Both the position numbers and the translations under genes were made by a program. Below the pieces are notes generated by a model. The model worked only from the letters and a program-made list of their open reading frames with translations. It was not told the origin of the DNA and did no database searches. From positions 1-50,971 of the forward strand of contig NZ_AVAF01000085.1 of the NCBI RefSeq assembly GCF_000445185.1: a stretch of DNA of 50,971 nucleotides, given 5' to 3'. Every line of letters starts with the position of its first letter. The first letter of the stretch is position 1. This DNA is from Thermoanaerobacter sp. A7A (GTDB taxonomy: Bacteria; Bacillota; Thermoanaerobacteria; Thermoanaerobacterales; Thermoanaerobacteraceae). Positions 21,596 to 28,987 of this stretch are shown piece by piece.

Positions 21596-21934
21596 ATGTA
21601 CACTTATATGAAAGCGATGCTTTATTGCCTTCACTGCAATGAAGAGACAGAACATACTATAACGTATGAAGATGGTATGATAAAAAGTATAAGATGTGAA
21701 AAGTGCGGTACTGAACTAGAAATAAATAAAGAAAACCTTAAAAAGAACTATGCAGAGGATTTTATAGAAAGGATATTGACAAAACCACAAAGAATGACAA
21801 AAGAGTTAGAGGAAGATATTGGCTTTTTTCTGTTTTCACTGCCTGTAAGAATAATTACAAAACCTTATAGGATCTTAGAAGAAGTAAAAGAAGATATAAA
21901 AAAATCTAAGACAAAAAACCGTGATACCAAGTAA
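21596..21934 (+). CDS. Zinc-ribbon protein of unknown function (bh-type)
   Basis: A 112-residue protein with an N-terminal zinc ribbon (CLHC near residue 10, CEKC near 32) and a charged helical C-terminus ending in Lys-rich sequence. It resembles the small Firmicute proteins annotated as bh protein. ATG 21596 is used, with GGAAGTGAT ahead. It is 27 bp after acoC with no terminator between, so it may be the last gene of module A. Function unknown. Confidence 0.7.
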   Translation: MYTYMKAMLYCLHCNEETEHTITYEDGMIKSIRCEKCGTELEINKENLKKNYAEDFIERILTKPQRMTKELEEDIGFFLFSLPVRIITKPYRILEEVKEDIKKSKTKNRDTK

Positions 21935-21936
21935 AA

Positions 21937-21968
21937 TTTGTTTTTCCTCCCTTGTTTTCTGTATAATT
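21937..21968 (+). promoter_or_regulatory. Sigma-A promoter of the MFS gene
   Basis: A TTGTTT -35 about 18 bp upstream of TATAAT (around 21962-21967). The -10 lies near the centre of the long palindrome at 21946-21994. Confidence 0.5.
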
Positions 21969-21994
21969 ATTATACACAGTAAAAACAAGGGAGG
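21946..21994 (+). repeat. 49-bp palindrome containing the MFS gene's ribosome binding site
   Basis: CCTCCCTTGTTTT (from 21946) pairs with AAAACAAGGGAGG (ending 21994), with CTGT/ACAG and ATAA/TTAT pairing inside. The 3' arm is the AAGGGAGG ribosome binding site of the MFS gene. In read-through RNA from upstream the site would be buried in the stem; in RNA started from the promoter at the centre it would be free. Confidence 0.75.
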
Positions 21995-22002
21995 TATTTT
22001 TA

Positions 22003-23154
22003 TTGAACAAAAATACATACACAATCGTTATAATTTACCTCTTGATGATGCTCATAGGAATAATAGAAAATGTCAAAGGACCCCTTATACTGAGCATTAA
22101 AACCTTTTATAGTATCGACTATACAATGATGGGTTTGTTTTTATCTGTAGGAAGTTTAGGGTTTATTTTGTCAACTTTTTTTGGAGGGTTTTTAACAGAG
22201 AAGATAGGGAGAAAATTAGTTCTTTTAAGTGGTTTATTACTTATACTACTAGGTATAATTGGAATTTCAATGGCACCCAATTTTATTTTATTCCTTCTTT
22301 TTGCCTTTATTATGAATATGGGGATGGGTTCTGTGGAAATAGGCATAAATGCCATTGCTGCATTGGTATTTATAATGAATCAGGCAATAATGATGAATTT
22401 GCTTCATTTTTTTTATGGAGTGGGAGCTATTATATCCCCTAATATAACTGTGAAATTGCTTCATTTTAACTTTACGTGGCAGTTGGTATATTTGAGTGTA
22501 GCAGCTTTAGCTTTCACTCTTATACTGGCTACTTTGGCTATTAAAATACAAGAGGGACAACATATAATAAAAGAAAAAATAAATTATGGCGAAATATTAG
22601 GGAATAAAAGAATGTGGCTTTTTGCAATTATGTTAGGTTTTTATGTTGCTTCTGAACTTGGTGTAGGAAATTGGGCTGTTACATTTTTAAGGGAATGGTA
22701 TAAGATGGATAACACAATAAGTTCTCTATACCTTTCCATTTTCTTTGCAACTTTCACATTAGGGAGATTATTTGGCGGTTTTATTGTCGAAAAGGTTGGA
22801 TGTCTTAAAAGCCTTTCAGTTTTTTCGCTTTGTGCTGCAGTGTTTATTGCAATAGGCATGTTGTCGAAAAGCTTAGCCTTTTCAATTTCTATTTCAGGCT
22901 TTTTTTATTCAATAATTTTTCCAACCGTCATTGCCACAATTATGAAAGAATTTAAAAAGCACGTCAGTGCTATAATTGGTATTACTGTAACCATAGCCTC
23001 AACCATAAATATGTTTGCAAATTTTTTGATTGGCAAACTAAACGACCTCTTTGGCGTTTTTGTAGGTTTTTCTGCAATATTGGTATTTATGATTGTAGTA
23101 GTTTTTATGTCGTTGATTTTATCTCAAACAATTAAAAAAGAGGTTAGTGAATAA
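22003..23154 (+). CDS. MFS transporter
   Basis: A 383-residue, about 12-segment major facilitator. The loop 2-3 signature GGFLTEKIGRKLVLLSG (near residues 65-80) and its repeat GGFIVEKVGCLKSL in the second half are typical. Overall shape resembles sugar or multidrug MFS carriers of the FucP/YfkF kind; substrate not readable. Start is TTG 22003, 8 bases after AAGGGAGG. It has its own promoter and an RBS within a palindrome. Confidence 0.8.
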   Translation: MNKNTYTIVIIYLLMMLIGIIENVKGPLILSIKTFYSIDYTMMGLFLSVGSLGFILSTFFGGFLTEKIGRKLVLLSGLLLILLGIIGISMAPNFILFLLFAFIMNMGMGSVEIGINAIAALVFIMNQAIMMNLLHFFYGVGAIISPNITVKLLHFNFTWQLVYLSVAALAFTLILATLAIKIQEGQHIIKEKINYGEILGNKRMWLFAIMLGFYVASELGVGNWAVTFLREWYKMDNTISSLYLSIFFATFTLGRLFGGFIVEKVGCLKSLSVFSLCAAVFIAIGMLSKSLAFSISISGFFYSIIFPTVIATIMKEFKKHVSAIIGITVTIASTINMFANFLIGKLNDLFGVFVGFSAILVFMIVVVFMSLILSQTIKKEVSE

Positions 23155-23190
23155 TTACTTTTAAAAATTTTTGTTTTTATGTGATATACT

Positions 23191-23196
23191 TATAAT
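23191..23196 (+). promoter_or_regulatory. Possible -10 of the second LevR-type gene
   Basis: A TATAAT sits 60 bp upstream of the start; no good -35 at 17 bp is visible. Confidence 0.3.
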
Positions 23197-23255
23197 AAGA
23201 TTAGATTAATACGATAATTTACAAAAGTTTTGAAATCTTAAAGGGGAGACCATCC

Positions 23256-26003
23256 TTGACAAACAAAGAAAGAGTATTTAATTTAGTAAAGGATTTATCA
23301 AAAGAAATAAATATTAAAGAAAAGAAGGGATTGACTGCCCAAGAAATTGCCAAAAAATTGAATTTGAGAAGGAATGTGGCAAGCCATTTATTAAATGAAC
23401 TTTATAAAGAGGGCAAAATAATAAAAATAAACACAAGGCCTGTCTATTTTTTAGACAAAGAAGTTTATGAAAAGAAGGCAAAAGAATTCAAAGAAACGGC
23501 TAAAACTTTGGATTCAACTGTAAAGGTTTCAAACGATGACCCTTTTACAAAGCTTATAGGATATAACGGCAGTCTTAAAACACAAGTGAAATTATGCAAA
23601 TCTGCTGCTTCCTATCCTCCCAATGGACTACCTATTTTGCTTATTGGAAATACAGGAGTAGGTAAAAGCTTCATTGCTCAACTTATTTACGAATATGCAA
23701 AATCGATCAATGCCATAGATGAAAATGCTCCATATGTGATATTTAATTGCGCTGAGTATGCTAACAATCCTGAACTACTTTCCGCAAACCTTTTTGGCTA
23801 TGTAAAAGGAGCATTTACAGGTGCTGATAAAGATAAACCCGGCCTTTTAGAAGAAGCGGATGGAGGATATTTGTTTTTGGATGAAGTTCACAGATTGCCG
23901 CCAGAAGGGCAGGAAAAACTGTTTCTATTTTTGGACAAGGGAATATTTAGAAGGCTTGGTGAGACAGGCAATTGGAGAACGGCGAAAGTGAGGTTTATTT
24001 TTGCTACAACAGAAGACCCTGAGCAAACTCTTACAAAGACTTTTTTAAGAAGAATCCCATTAGTTGTAAATATTCCTTCCCTTTATGACAGACCTTTACA
24101 TGAAAGGTTACAACTTATCTATAACTTTTACAAAAATGAGGCAAAAAATCTGGGAATGGATATTTTAATAAGCAAGCAAGTATTGAATGTTCTTCTTAAG
24201 ACCAAAATATCCGGCAACATTGGCCAGCTTATGAATGTCATAAAATACAGCTGTGCTCAAGCCTATAACCATGTCATAAGAGAGAAGACAAATATATTGC
24301 GAATCCATCTATATGACCTGCCGAGAGAAATGCAGGCTGATTTAGATATAATAAAAAGTAATTTTCACTTTAACGGCATGTTAATTTCTCACAATAGGAA
24401 AGATGAAGATTTAACATGGGATAAAGGAGACGATAGAGAGGTTTATGAGGTAGTGAACAAGCTATTTGAACTATTTGAGAGATATAGCAGCAAAGAAATA
24501 AGTGAGGATACTTTTAAAAAAGACGCTTTAATTTATTTGAATGAATTTACAGATAAAATAATTTTTAAAAATGACAATACTTATATAGATTCGATAGTTT
24601 TCAATGCTATCAAAAGCGTAGTGGAGAATGTGTTAAATATAATACAAAATATGTATGGGATTAAATATTATGGTAATTCAGTTTTAGTATTGACGCATTT
24701 TATTAATTATTTATTAAGCGATGTAACTTACGAGAAGTATTCTGAGAATATAAAAATGGTATACAGAGTTTTGAAAAATGTTTTTCCCAAAGAGTTTATA
24801 ATAGCTAATAAAATGGTAGAACTTATTGAAGTTAACCTGGACGTCAAGCTCAACCAAATAGCTGTAATTTATTTTACGCTTTATATTAAAAGTTTAAATA
24901 AAAGTGACAATACAAATCTCATAAATTCTATAATAATAGCCCATGGTTATTCAACTGCCAGTAGCATAGCCAGCGTCGCCAATAGGCTTTTGGGACAGTT
25001 TGTTTTTGAAGCTTTTGATATGCCAATTGAGATGTCAACACAGGAAATTATGCTAAAAGTTCAAGATTATTTAAAGAATATAGATACCTCCAAAGGAATC
25101 ATTATATTGGTTGATATGGGTTCTTTAGAGGAGATATACAAGTCTTTGACTGACATTGTCGAGGGAGACATAGCAATTATTAATAATATTACTACTCAAT
25201 TGGCTTTAGACGTTGGCAACAAGATAATGCAAAATCAGCCTATAGAACAAATTGTTACAGAATCAATCCAAAGAAATAGCAGTAGTTATAAACTCATTAA
25301 GTCGCAAAAAAATAAAAGAAATGCTATTATTGCTACTTGTATAACGGGAATAGGAACTGCTGTAAAAATAAAAGAACTTTTAAAAGAATGCTTTGTAAAT
25401 GAAGATATTGAAATAATTGCGTACGATTATAATAGACTTAAAGGTAATGGTGTAAAAGACGAGATATTTAAAGACTTTAATGTTAAATTAATTATTGGTA
25501 CAGCAGATCCTGGCATAAAAGAAATACCTTATTTGTCGTTAGAAGATTTGATTGCTGGAAAGGGCGATGTACTATTGAGTAAAGTTTTAAGAGGGGTTGC
25601 GGATGCTGAAAAAATTCAGCGAATCAATCAAACGATAGTCAGACTTTTTTCTTTGCAAAATGTGTTACATCATTTGACAATATTAAATCCTGATAAAATA
25701 ATTGCTCAAGTTGAAAAAGCTATTTCCGATTTAGAAAGATTCATTGGTGTGAGGCTTTCAAATGATTTAAAAATAAGCTTATATATACACGTTAGTGTAA
25801 TGATTGAAAGATTAGTAATGAAAGAGCCCATTGTGTTTTACAGTAGTTTAGAAGAGTTTGAACAGTGTCATAGACAGTTCATAAATTTCGTTAAATCTTC
25901 TTTTAGTGTCATAGAAGAGATGTACAAAATTGAAATTCCTACATCAGAAATAAGGCTGATATATGATATTATAAAAGATAGAGTAGCAGAGTTAAATGTG
26001 TAA
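23256..26003 (+). CDS. LevR-type sigma-54-dependent PTS-regulated activator (module B)
   Basis: Activator of the mannose-type PTS operon downstream. The 915-residue protein has an N-terminal winged helix (LTAQEIAKKLNLRRNVASHLLNEL), an AAA+ domain (Walker A GNTGVGKS, GAFTGA loop, GGYLFLDEVHR), PRD1 (VLTHFINYLLSD His near 490), a mannose-type EIIA domain (IIIAHGYSTASSIASVANRL), an EIIB-like domain (ATCITGIGTAVKIK) and a C-terminal PRD2 (LYIHVSVMIERL). This is the canonical LevR order, unlike the module A activator, which ends in a type-2 EIIA. The start is TTG 23256 behind AAGGGGAGA. Activity is probably set by phosphorylation of the PRD histidines by HPr and the module's EIIB. Confidence 0.92.
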   Translation: MTNKERVFNLVKDLSKEINIKEKKGLTAQEIAKKLNLRRNVASHLLNELYKEGKIIKINTRPVYFLDKEVYEKKAKEFKETAKTLDSTVKVSNDDPFTKLIGYNGSLKTQVKLCKSAASYPPNGLPILLIGNTGVGKSFIAQLIYEYAKSINAIDENAPYVIFNCAEYANNPELLSANLFGYVKGAFTGADKDKPGLLEEADGGYLFLDEVHRLPPEGQEKLFLFLDKGIFRRLGETGNWRTAKVRFIFATTEDPEQTLTKTFLRRIPLVVNIPSLYDRPLHERLQLIYNFYKNEAKNLGMDILISKQVLNVLLKTKISGNIGQLMNVIKYSCAQAYNHVIREKTNILRIHLYDLPREMQADLDIIKSNFHFNGMLISHNRKDEDLTWDKGDDREVYEVVNKLFELFERYSSKEISEDTFKKDALIYLNEFTDKIIFKNDNTYIDSIVFNAIKSVVENVLNIIQNMYGIKYYGNSVLVLTHFINYLLSDVTYEKYSENIKMVYRVLKNVFPKEFIIANKMVELIEVNLDVKLNQIAVIYFTLYIKSLNKSDNTNLINSIIIAHGYSTASSIASVANRLLGQFVFEAFDMPIEMSTQEIMLKVQDYLKNIDTSKGIIILVDMGSLEEIYKSLTDIVEGDIAIINNITTQLALDVGNKIMQNQPIEQIVTESIQRNSSSYKLIKSQKNKRNAIIATCITGIGTAVKIKELLKECFVNEDIEIIAYDYNRLKGNGVKDEIFKDFNVKLIIGTADPGIKEIPYLSLEDLIAGKGDVLLSKVLRGVADAEKIQRINQTIVRLFSLQNVLHHLTILNPDKIIAQVEKAISDLERFIGVRLSNDLKISLYIHVSVMIERLVMKEPIVFYSSLEEFEQCHRQFINFVKSSFSVIEEMYKIEIPTSEIRLIYDIIKDRVAELNV

Positions 26004-26009
26004 TTAATC

Positions 26010-26054
26010 AAAGCATGCTGAATAGTTAGTACACTATTTGGCATGCTTTTTGCA
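26010..26054 (+). promoter_or_regulatory. Sigma-54 promoter of the mannose-type PTS operon inside a terminator-like hairpin
   Basis: TGGCAT (26039-26044), five bases, TTGCA (26050-26054): a -24/-12 match. The -24 element lies in the 3' arm of a 16-bp hairpin (26010-26025 with 26034-26049, two G-T wobbles), whose T-run overlaps the -12. The hairpin begins 6 bases after the activator's stop, so it probably ends that transcript. Confidence 0.88.
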
Positions 26055-26173
26055 TTATAAAGAAGCAGATAAAAATTTAAAATAAAGTATAGTTAACATC
26101 AACTTTTAAAAAAGTTTCAAAGAAGTATTTTAAAATTCAAAGTTAAAGATATTAGCAAAGCGGAGGTGTAGTA

Positions 26174-26584
26174 GTGAAAGAAAAATTCGTACTAATTATT
26201 ACACATGGAAATTTTGGGAAAGGATTATTAAACGGAATTGAGGTGATTATGGGAAAACAGGAAAATGTGTTAGCCTTGGGACTTAATTTAGGGGATAATA
26301 TCGAGCTTTTAAGAGCTGAAGTTGAAAAGATTGTTAGAGAAAAGCTAAGAGAGAACAAGGAAGTGATAATTGCTGTAGATTTATTTGGGGGAAGTCCATT
26401 CAATATCGCGCTTTATGTTATGAAAAACTATGATGTAAAAGTTATAACAGGAATTAATATGCCTATGCTGATAGAATTATTATCATCTATTAATATGTAT
26501 GATATTGATGAATTATTAAAAAATATTCACAAGTCAGCTGTTGATGGAATTAAAGTAATAGAAAAAAGTTCACTTAAGTTTTAG
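26174..26584 (+). CDS. PTS EIIA, mannose family
   Basis: A 136-residue EIIA-Man domain: active His11 in LIITHGNFGKGLL, and VDLFGGSPFNIAL, conserved in the family. Start is GTG 26174 behind GCGGAGGTG. First gene of the sigma-54 operon, with about 110 bases of leader. Confidence 0.9.
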   Translation: MKEKFVLIITHGNFGKGLLNGIEVIMGKQENVLALGLNLGDNIELLRAEVEKIVREKLRENKEVIIAVDLFGGSPFNIALYVMKNYDVKVITGINMPMLIELLSSINMYDIDELLKNIHKSAVDGIKVIEKSSLKF

Positions 26585-26604
26585 AGAAGAAAGGAAGGAA
26601 GAGC

Positions 26605-27108
26605 ATGTGGAAAGTGGTATTTGCAAGAGTCGATGACCGATTGATTCATGGTCAAATAATGACAAGATGGATGAAAGGATTTCCAGGAGCTTCCATTGTG
26701 ATTGTAGATGATAGTTTAGCTGTTGACAATTTTATGAAAAACATTTATACGATGGCTGCACCGCCAGGTGTAAAAGTAAAAGTGGTAAGTGTTGATACCG
26801 CATTAAAGGAATGGAATCAAAAAGCTAACATTGATGAAAAGGTATTCTTACTTTTTAAGGACATTCAAACGGTAGAAAGAACGATAAAAGAAGGAATTCC
26901 TATTAAAACTCTCAATATTGGTGGTGTTGCAAAGATGCCAGACAAAAAAGCTATAACACAAAGTGTAAATTTAAATTCTCAAGAAGCAGAGATTTTATGG
27001 AATTTACACCGGAATTTTGGCATAGAGATATATTTACAAATGGTGCCAGATAGTGAAAAGCTAAGTATAAATACTGTTATAGAAAAGTATTTTCCGCAGT
27101 TGAAATAA
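26605..27108 (+). CDS. PTS EIIB, mannose family
   Basis: A 167-residue EIIB-Man/Fru/Sor domain. Active-site His15 lies in ARVDDRLIHGQIMTRW. Phosphate passes from EIIA to this histidine and then to the sugar. It is 20 bp after EIIA with an AAGGAAGGAAG site. Confidence 0.92.
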   Translation: MWKVVFARVDDRLIHGQIMTRWMKGFPGASIVIVDDSLAVDNFMKNIYTMAAPPGVKVKVVSVDTALKEWNQKANIDEKVFLLFKDIQTVERTIKEGIPIKTLNIGGVAKMPDKKAITQSVNLNSQEAEILWNLHRNFGIEIYLQMVPDSEKLSINTVIEKYFPQLK

Positions 27109-27114
27109 AATTTT

Positions 27115-27196
27115 GATTCACTATAACAATGTATATGCTCTATTAAAAAAGAATAGCTTCAATATTATTCAAGTTTTTAAATTGTTATAGTGGATC
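27115..27196 (+). repeat. Intercistronic three-way-junction hairpin
   Basis: GATTCACTATAACAAT (27115-27130) pairs with ATTGTTATAGTGGATC (27181-27196), 16 bp with one U-G wobble. The 50-base interior holds two small hairpins, CTATT/AATAG and CTTCAAT/ATTCAAG. It sits between EIIB and EIIC-EIID inside one operon, with no T-run, so it may be an mRNA-processing or stability element. Confidence 0.7.
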
Positions 27197-27235
27197 GTTT
27201 TAAATAAAAAATTTCTAAAAGGAGGGTAATGGTTT

Positions 27236-28912
27236 ATGGGTCAAATAACTGTTTTGCAAGCTGCGTTAATAGCTGCATGGGTAGCTGTAGTAGAGTCAAG
27301 AATTATTGGTTATACTTTATCTGGTTTTCTTCGTTTTACGGCTGTAGGAACTGGATTTGTAGTTGGACTTATTATGGGTAATGTACCTCAAGCAATGGTT
27401 ATAGCAGCAACAATACAATTGGTTTATATGGGTATTATTGCACCTGGAGGTACAACACCAAGTGAAACAGTTGTTGCAACTGCTGTAGCAGTTCCTGTGG
27501 CATTGGCATCAGGAATGACACCAGAGCAGTCTATTGCTGTGGCAGTGCCAGTAGGTCTTTTAGCAGCATACTTAGTAAGTTTTAGGTTTTTTATTAACTC
27601 TCTTATAACTCACTGGGTTGATAGATTAGCTGAGGAATTAAATGATAGAGGTATTACCTTTGCATCTGTAGTTCTAACTACTATTATAACAATGGTTTTA
27701 TTTTTCCCTTCAGTGTTTGTTGCAGTTTACTATGGAGCACCTTTAATAGATTCATTTTTAAAAACAATACCTCAAAGTGTGTTACATGCTTTAACTGTTG
27801 TTGGAGGAAGTTTACCTGCTCTAGGTATTGCGTTAACATTAGCAGTAATTGGGCGTAGAGAATTAATGGTATTTTATCTTCTTGCATATTTTGTCTCTTT
27901 AATATTGAAACCTCTTAATGTAAATGCGCTTATCTACGCTATCTTTGGAGGAATTGCAGCATATATATATGTGATTCTATATTATAAAAATGTTTTTGAA
28001 AATGATACAAATGCAGATTATGAGACAAAAAATAGCGAAGATAATGATACCCGCAGAAAAATGGATACCACAATCTCCAACAGCGATATAAAAGTTACAG
28101 AAAAAGACTTGAAATCTACCTGGTTTAGATGGTGGCTTACCACAGAAGTTCCACATTCTTTTGAAAGATTGCAAGCTTTAGCGTTCCAATGGAGTATAAT
28201 GCCTGTTCTAAGAAAATTATATAAGAACAATTTAAATGAATTAAAAGAGGCTTATAAGAGACATCTTGTATTTTTCAACACTCAGGGAACGTGGGGTGGA
28301 GCACCAATTTTAGGAATTACTCTTTCACTTGAAGAACAAAGAGCAAGAGCTATTGCCGACGGGAAAGAAGCTCCTGATCCCAATATCATTAATGCTACAA
28401 AAGTTGGTTTAATGGGACCTTTAGCAGGTATTGGTGATTCTGTAGAATGGTCTACGATTATGTATTTATTAATAGCAATTGCGCTTCCTTGGGCAAAGTC
28501 AGGTAGTGCGATGGGAGCATTATTCCCTTTAATTCTCTTCCCAGTAATTACTTATACTTATGGTTATTATTTCTTAAGACTTGGGTATAGACTAGGTAGG
28601 GAGTCAGTAAACGTGTTACTTGGAGGAGAAAAATTAAAAGCTCTTATTACAGGTCTTTCAACCTTAGGACTTTTTATGATGGGTGTATTAACAAGCTCAT
28701 ATGTATCAATTTCTACTCCTCTTAAATGGACAATTTCTGGAAAAGCATTTGAATTGCAAGCAATATTAGATAAAATACTCCCAGGTATGTTGCCGCTTCT
28801 TACCGTATTGCTGGTATATTGGTATTTTACCAAGAAAGGATTAAAGGTTCTAAAAGTTCTTGGATGGATGGTAGTTATATTCTTCATATTAGGTTGGATA
28901 GGAATCCTATAA
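27236..28912 (+). CDS. Fused PTS EIIC-EIID, mannose family
   Basis: The membrane part of the module B transporter. The 558-residue protein joins an EIIC domain (1-250, IGYTLSGFLRF, GTTPSETVVATAVAVPVALASGMTPEQSIAVAVPVG), a hydrophilic Asp/Asn/Lys-rich linker (about 251-287) and an EIID domain (about 288-558, WFRWWLTTEVPHSFERLQALAF, GVTW-type FNTQGTWGGAPILGI, GLMGPLAGIGDSVEW). The two are normally separate genes; the frame is open throughout, so this is a real fusion. The start ATG 27236 follows AAAAGGAGGGTAATGG. Substrate is probably gluconate, judged from the next gene. Confidence 0.9.
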   Translation: MGQITVLQAALIAAWVAVVESRIIGYTLSGFLRFTAVGTGFVVGLIMGNVPQAMVIAATIQLVYMGIIAPGGTTPSETVVATAVAVPVALASGMTPEQSIAVAVPVGLLAAYLVSFRFFINSLITHWVDRLAEELNDRGITFASVVLTTIITMVLFFPSVFVAVYYGAPLIDSFLKTIPQSVLHALTVVGGSLPALGIALTLAVIGRRELMVFYLLAYFVSLILKPLNVNALIYAIFGGIAAYIYVILYYKNVFENDTNADYETKNSEDNDTRRKMDTTISNSDIKVTEKDLKSTWFRWWLTTEVPHSFERLQALAFQWSIMPVLRKLYKNNLNELKEAYKRHLVFFNTQGTWGGAPILGITLSLEEQRARAIADGKEAPDPNIINATKVGLMGPLAGIGDSVEWSTIMYLLIAIALPWAKSGSAMGALFPLILFPVITYTYGYYFLRLGYRLGRESVNVLLGGEKLKALITGLSTLGLFMMGVLTSSYVSISTPLKWTISGKAFELQAILDKILPGMLPLLTVLLVYWYFTKKGLKVLKVLGWMVVIFFILGWIGIL

Positions 28913-28921
28913 TTCTTATCA

Positions 28922-28954
28922 ATCGATTCCACCCAAAATAAGGGTGGAATCGAT
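28922..28954 (+). repeat. 13-bp perfect hairpin between EIIC-EIID and gnd
   Basis: ATCGATTCCACCC (28922-28934) pairs perfectly with GGGTGGAATCGAT (28942-28954). The following bases GTTTAAAAAC give a poor T-run, so termination would be partial at best; it may tune gnd expression or protect mRNA. Confidence 0.7.
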
Positions 28955-28987
28955 GTTTAAAAACTTGACTAGTTGGAGGGAGTAAAA

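Noticed and set aside
21028-21603. Minus-strand frame of 191 codons opposite acoC
   Set aside because: Complement of an A-rich gene lacking antisense stops; Ser/Ile/Phe-rich translation without domains.
28922-28954. Full intrinsic terminator between EIIC-EIID and gnd
   Set aside because: The stem is strong but no T-run follows, so it was listed as a hairpin and gnd kept in the operon.
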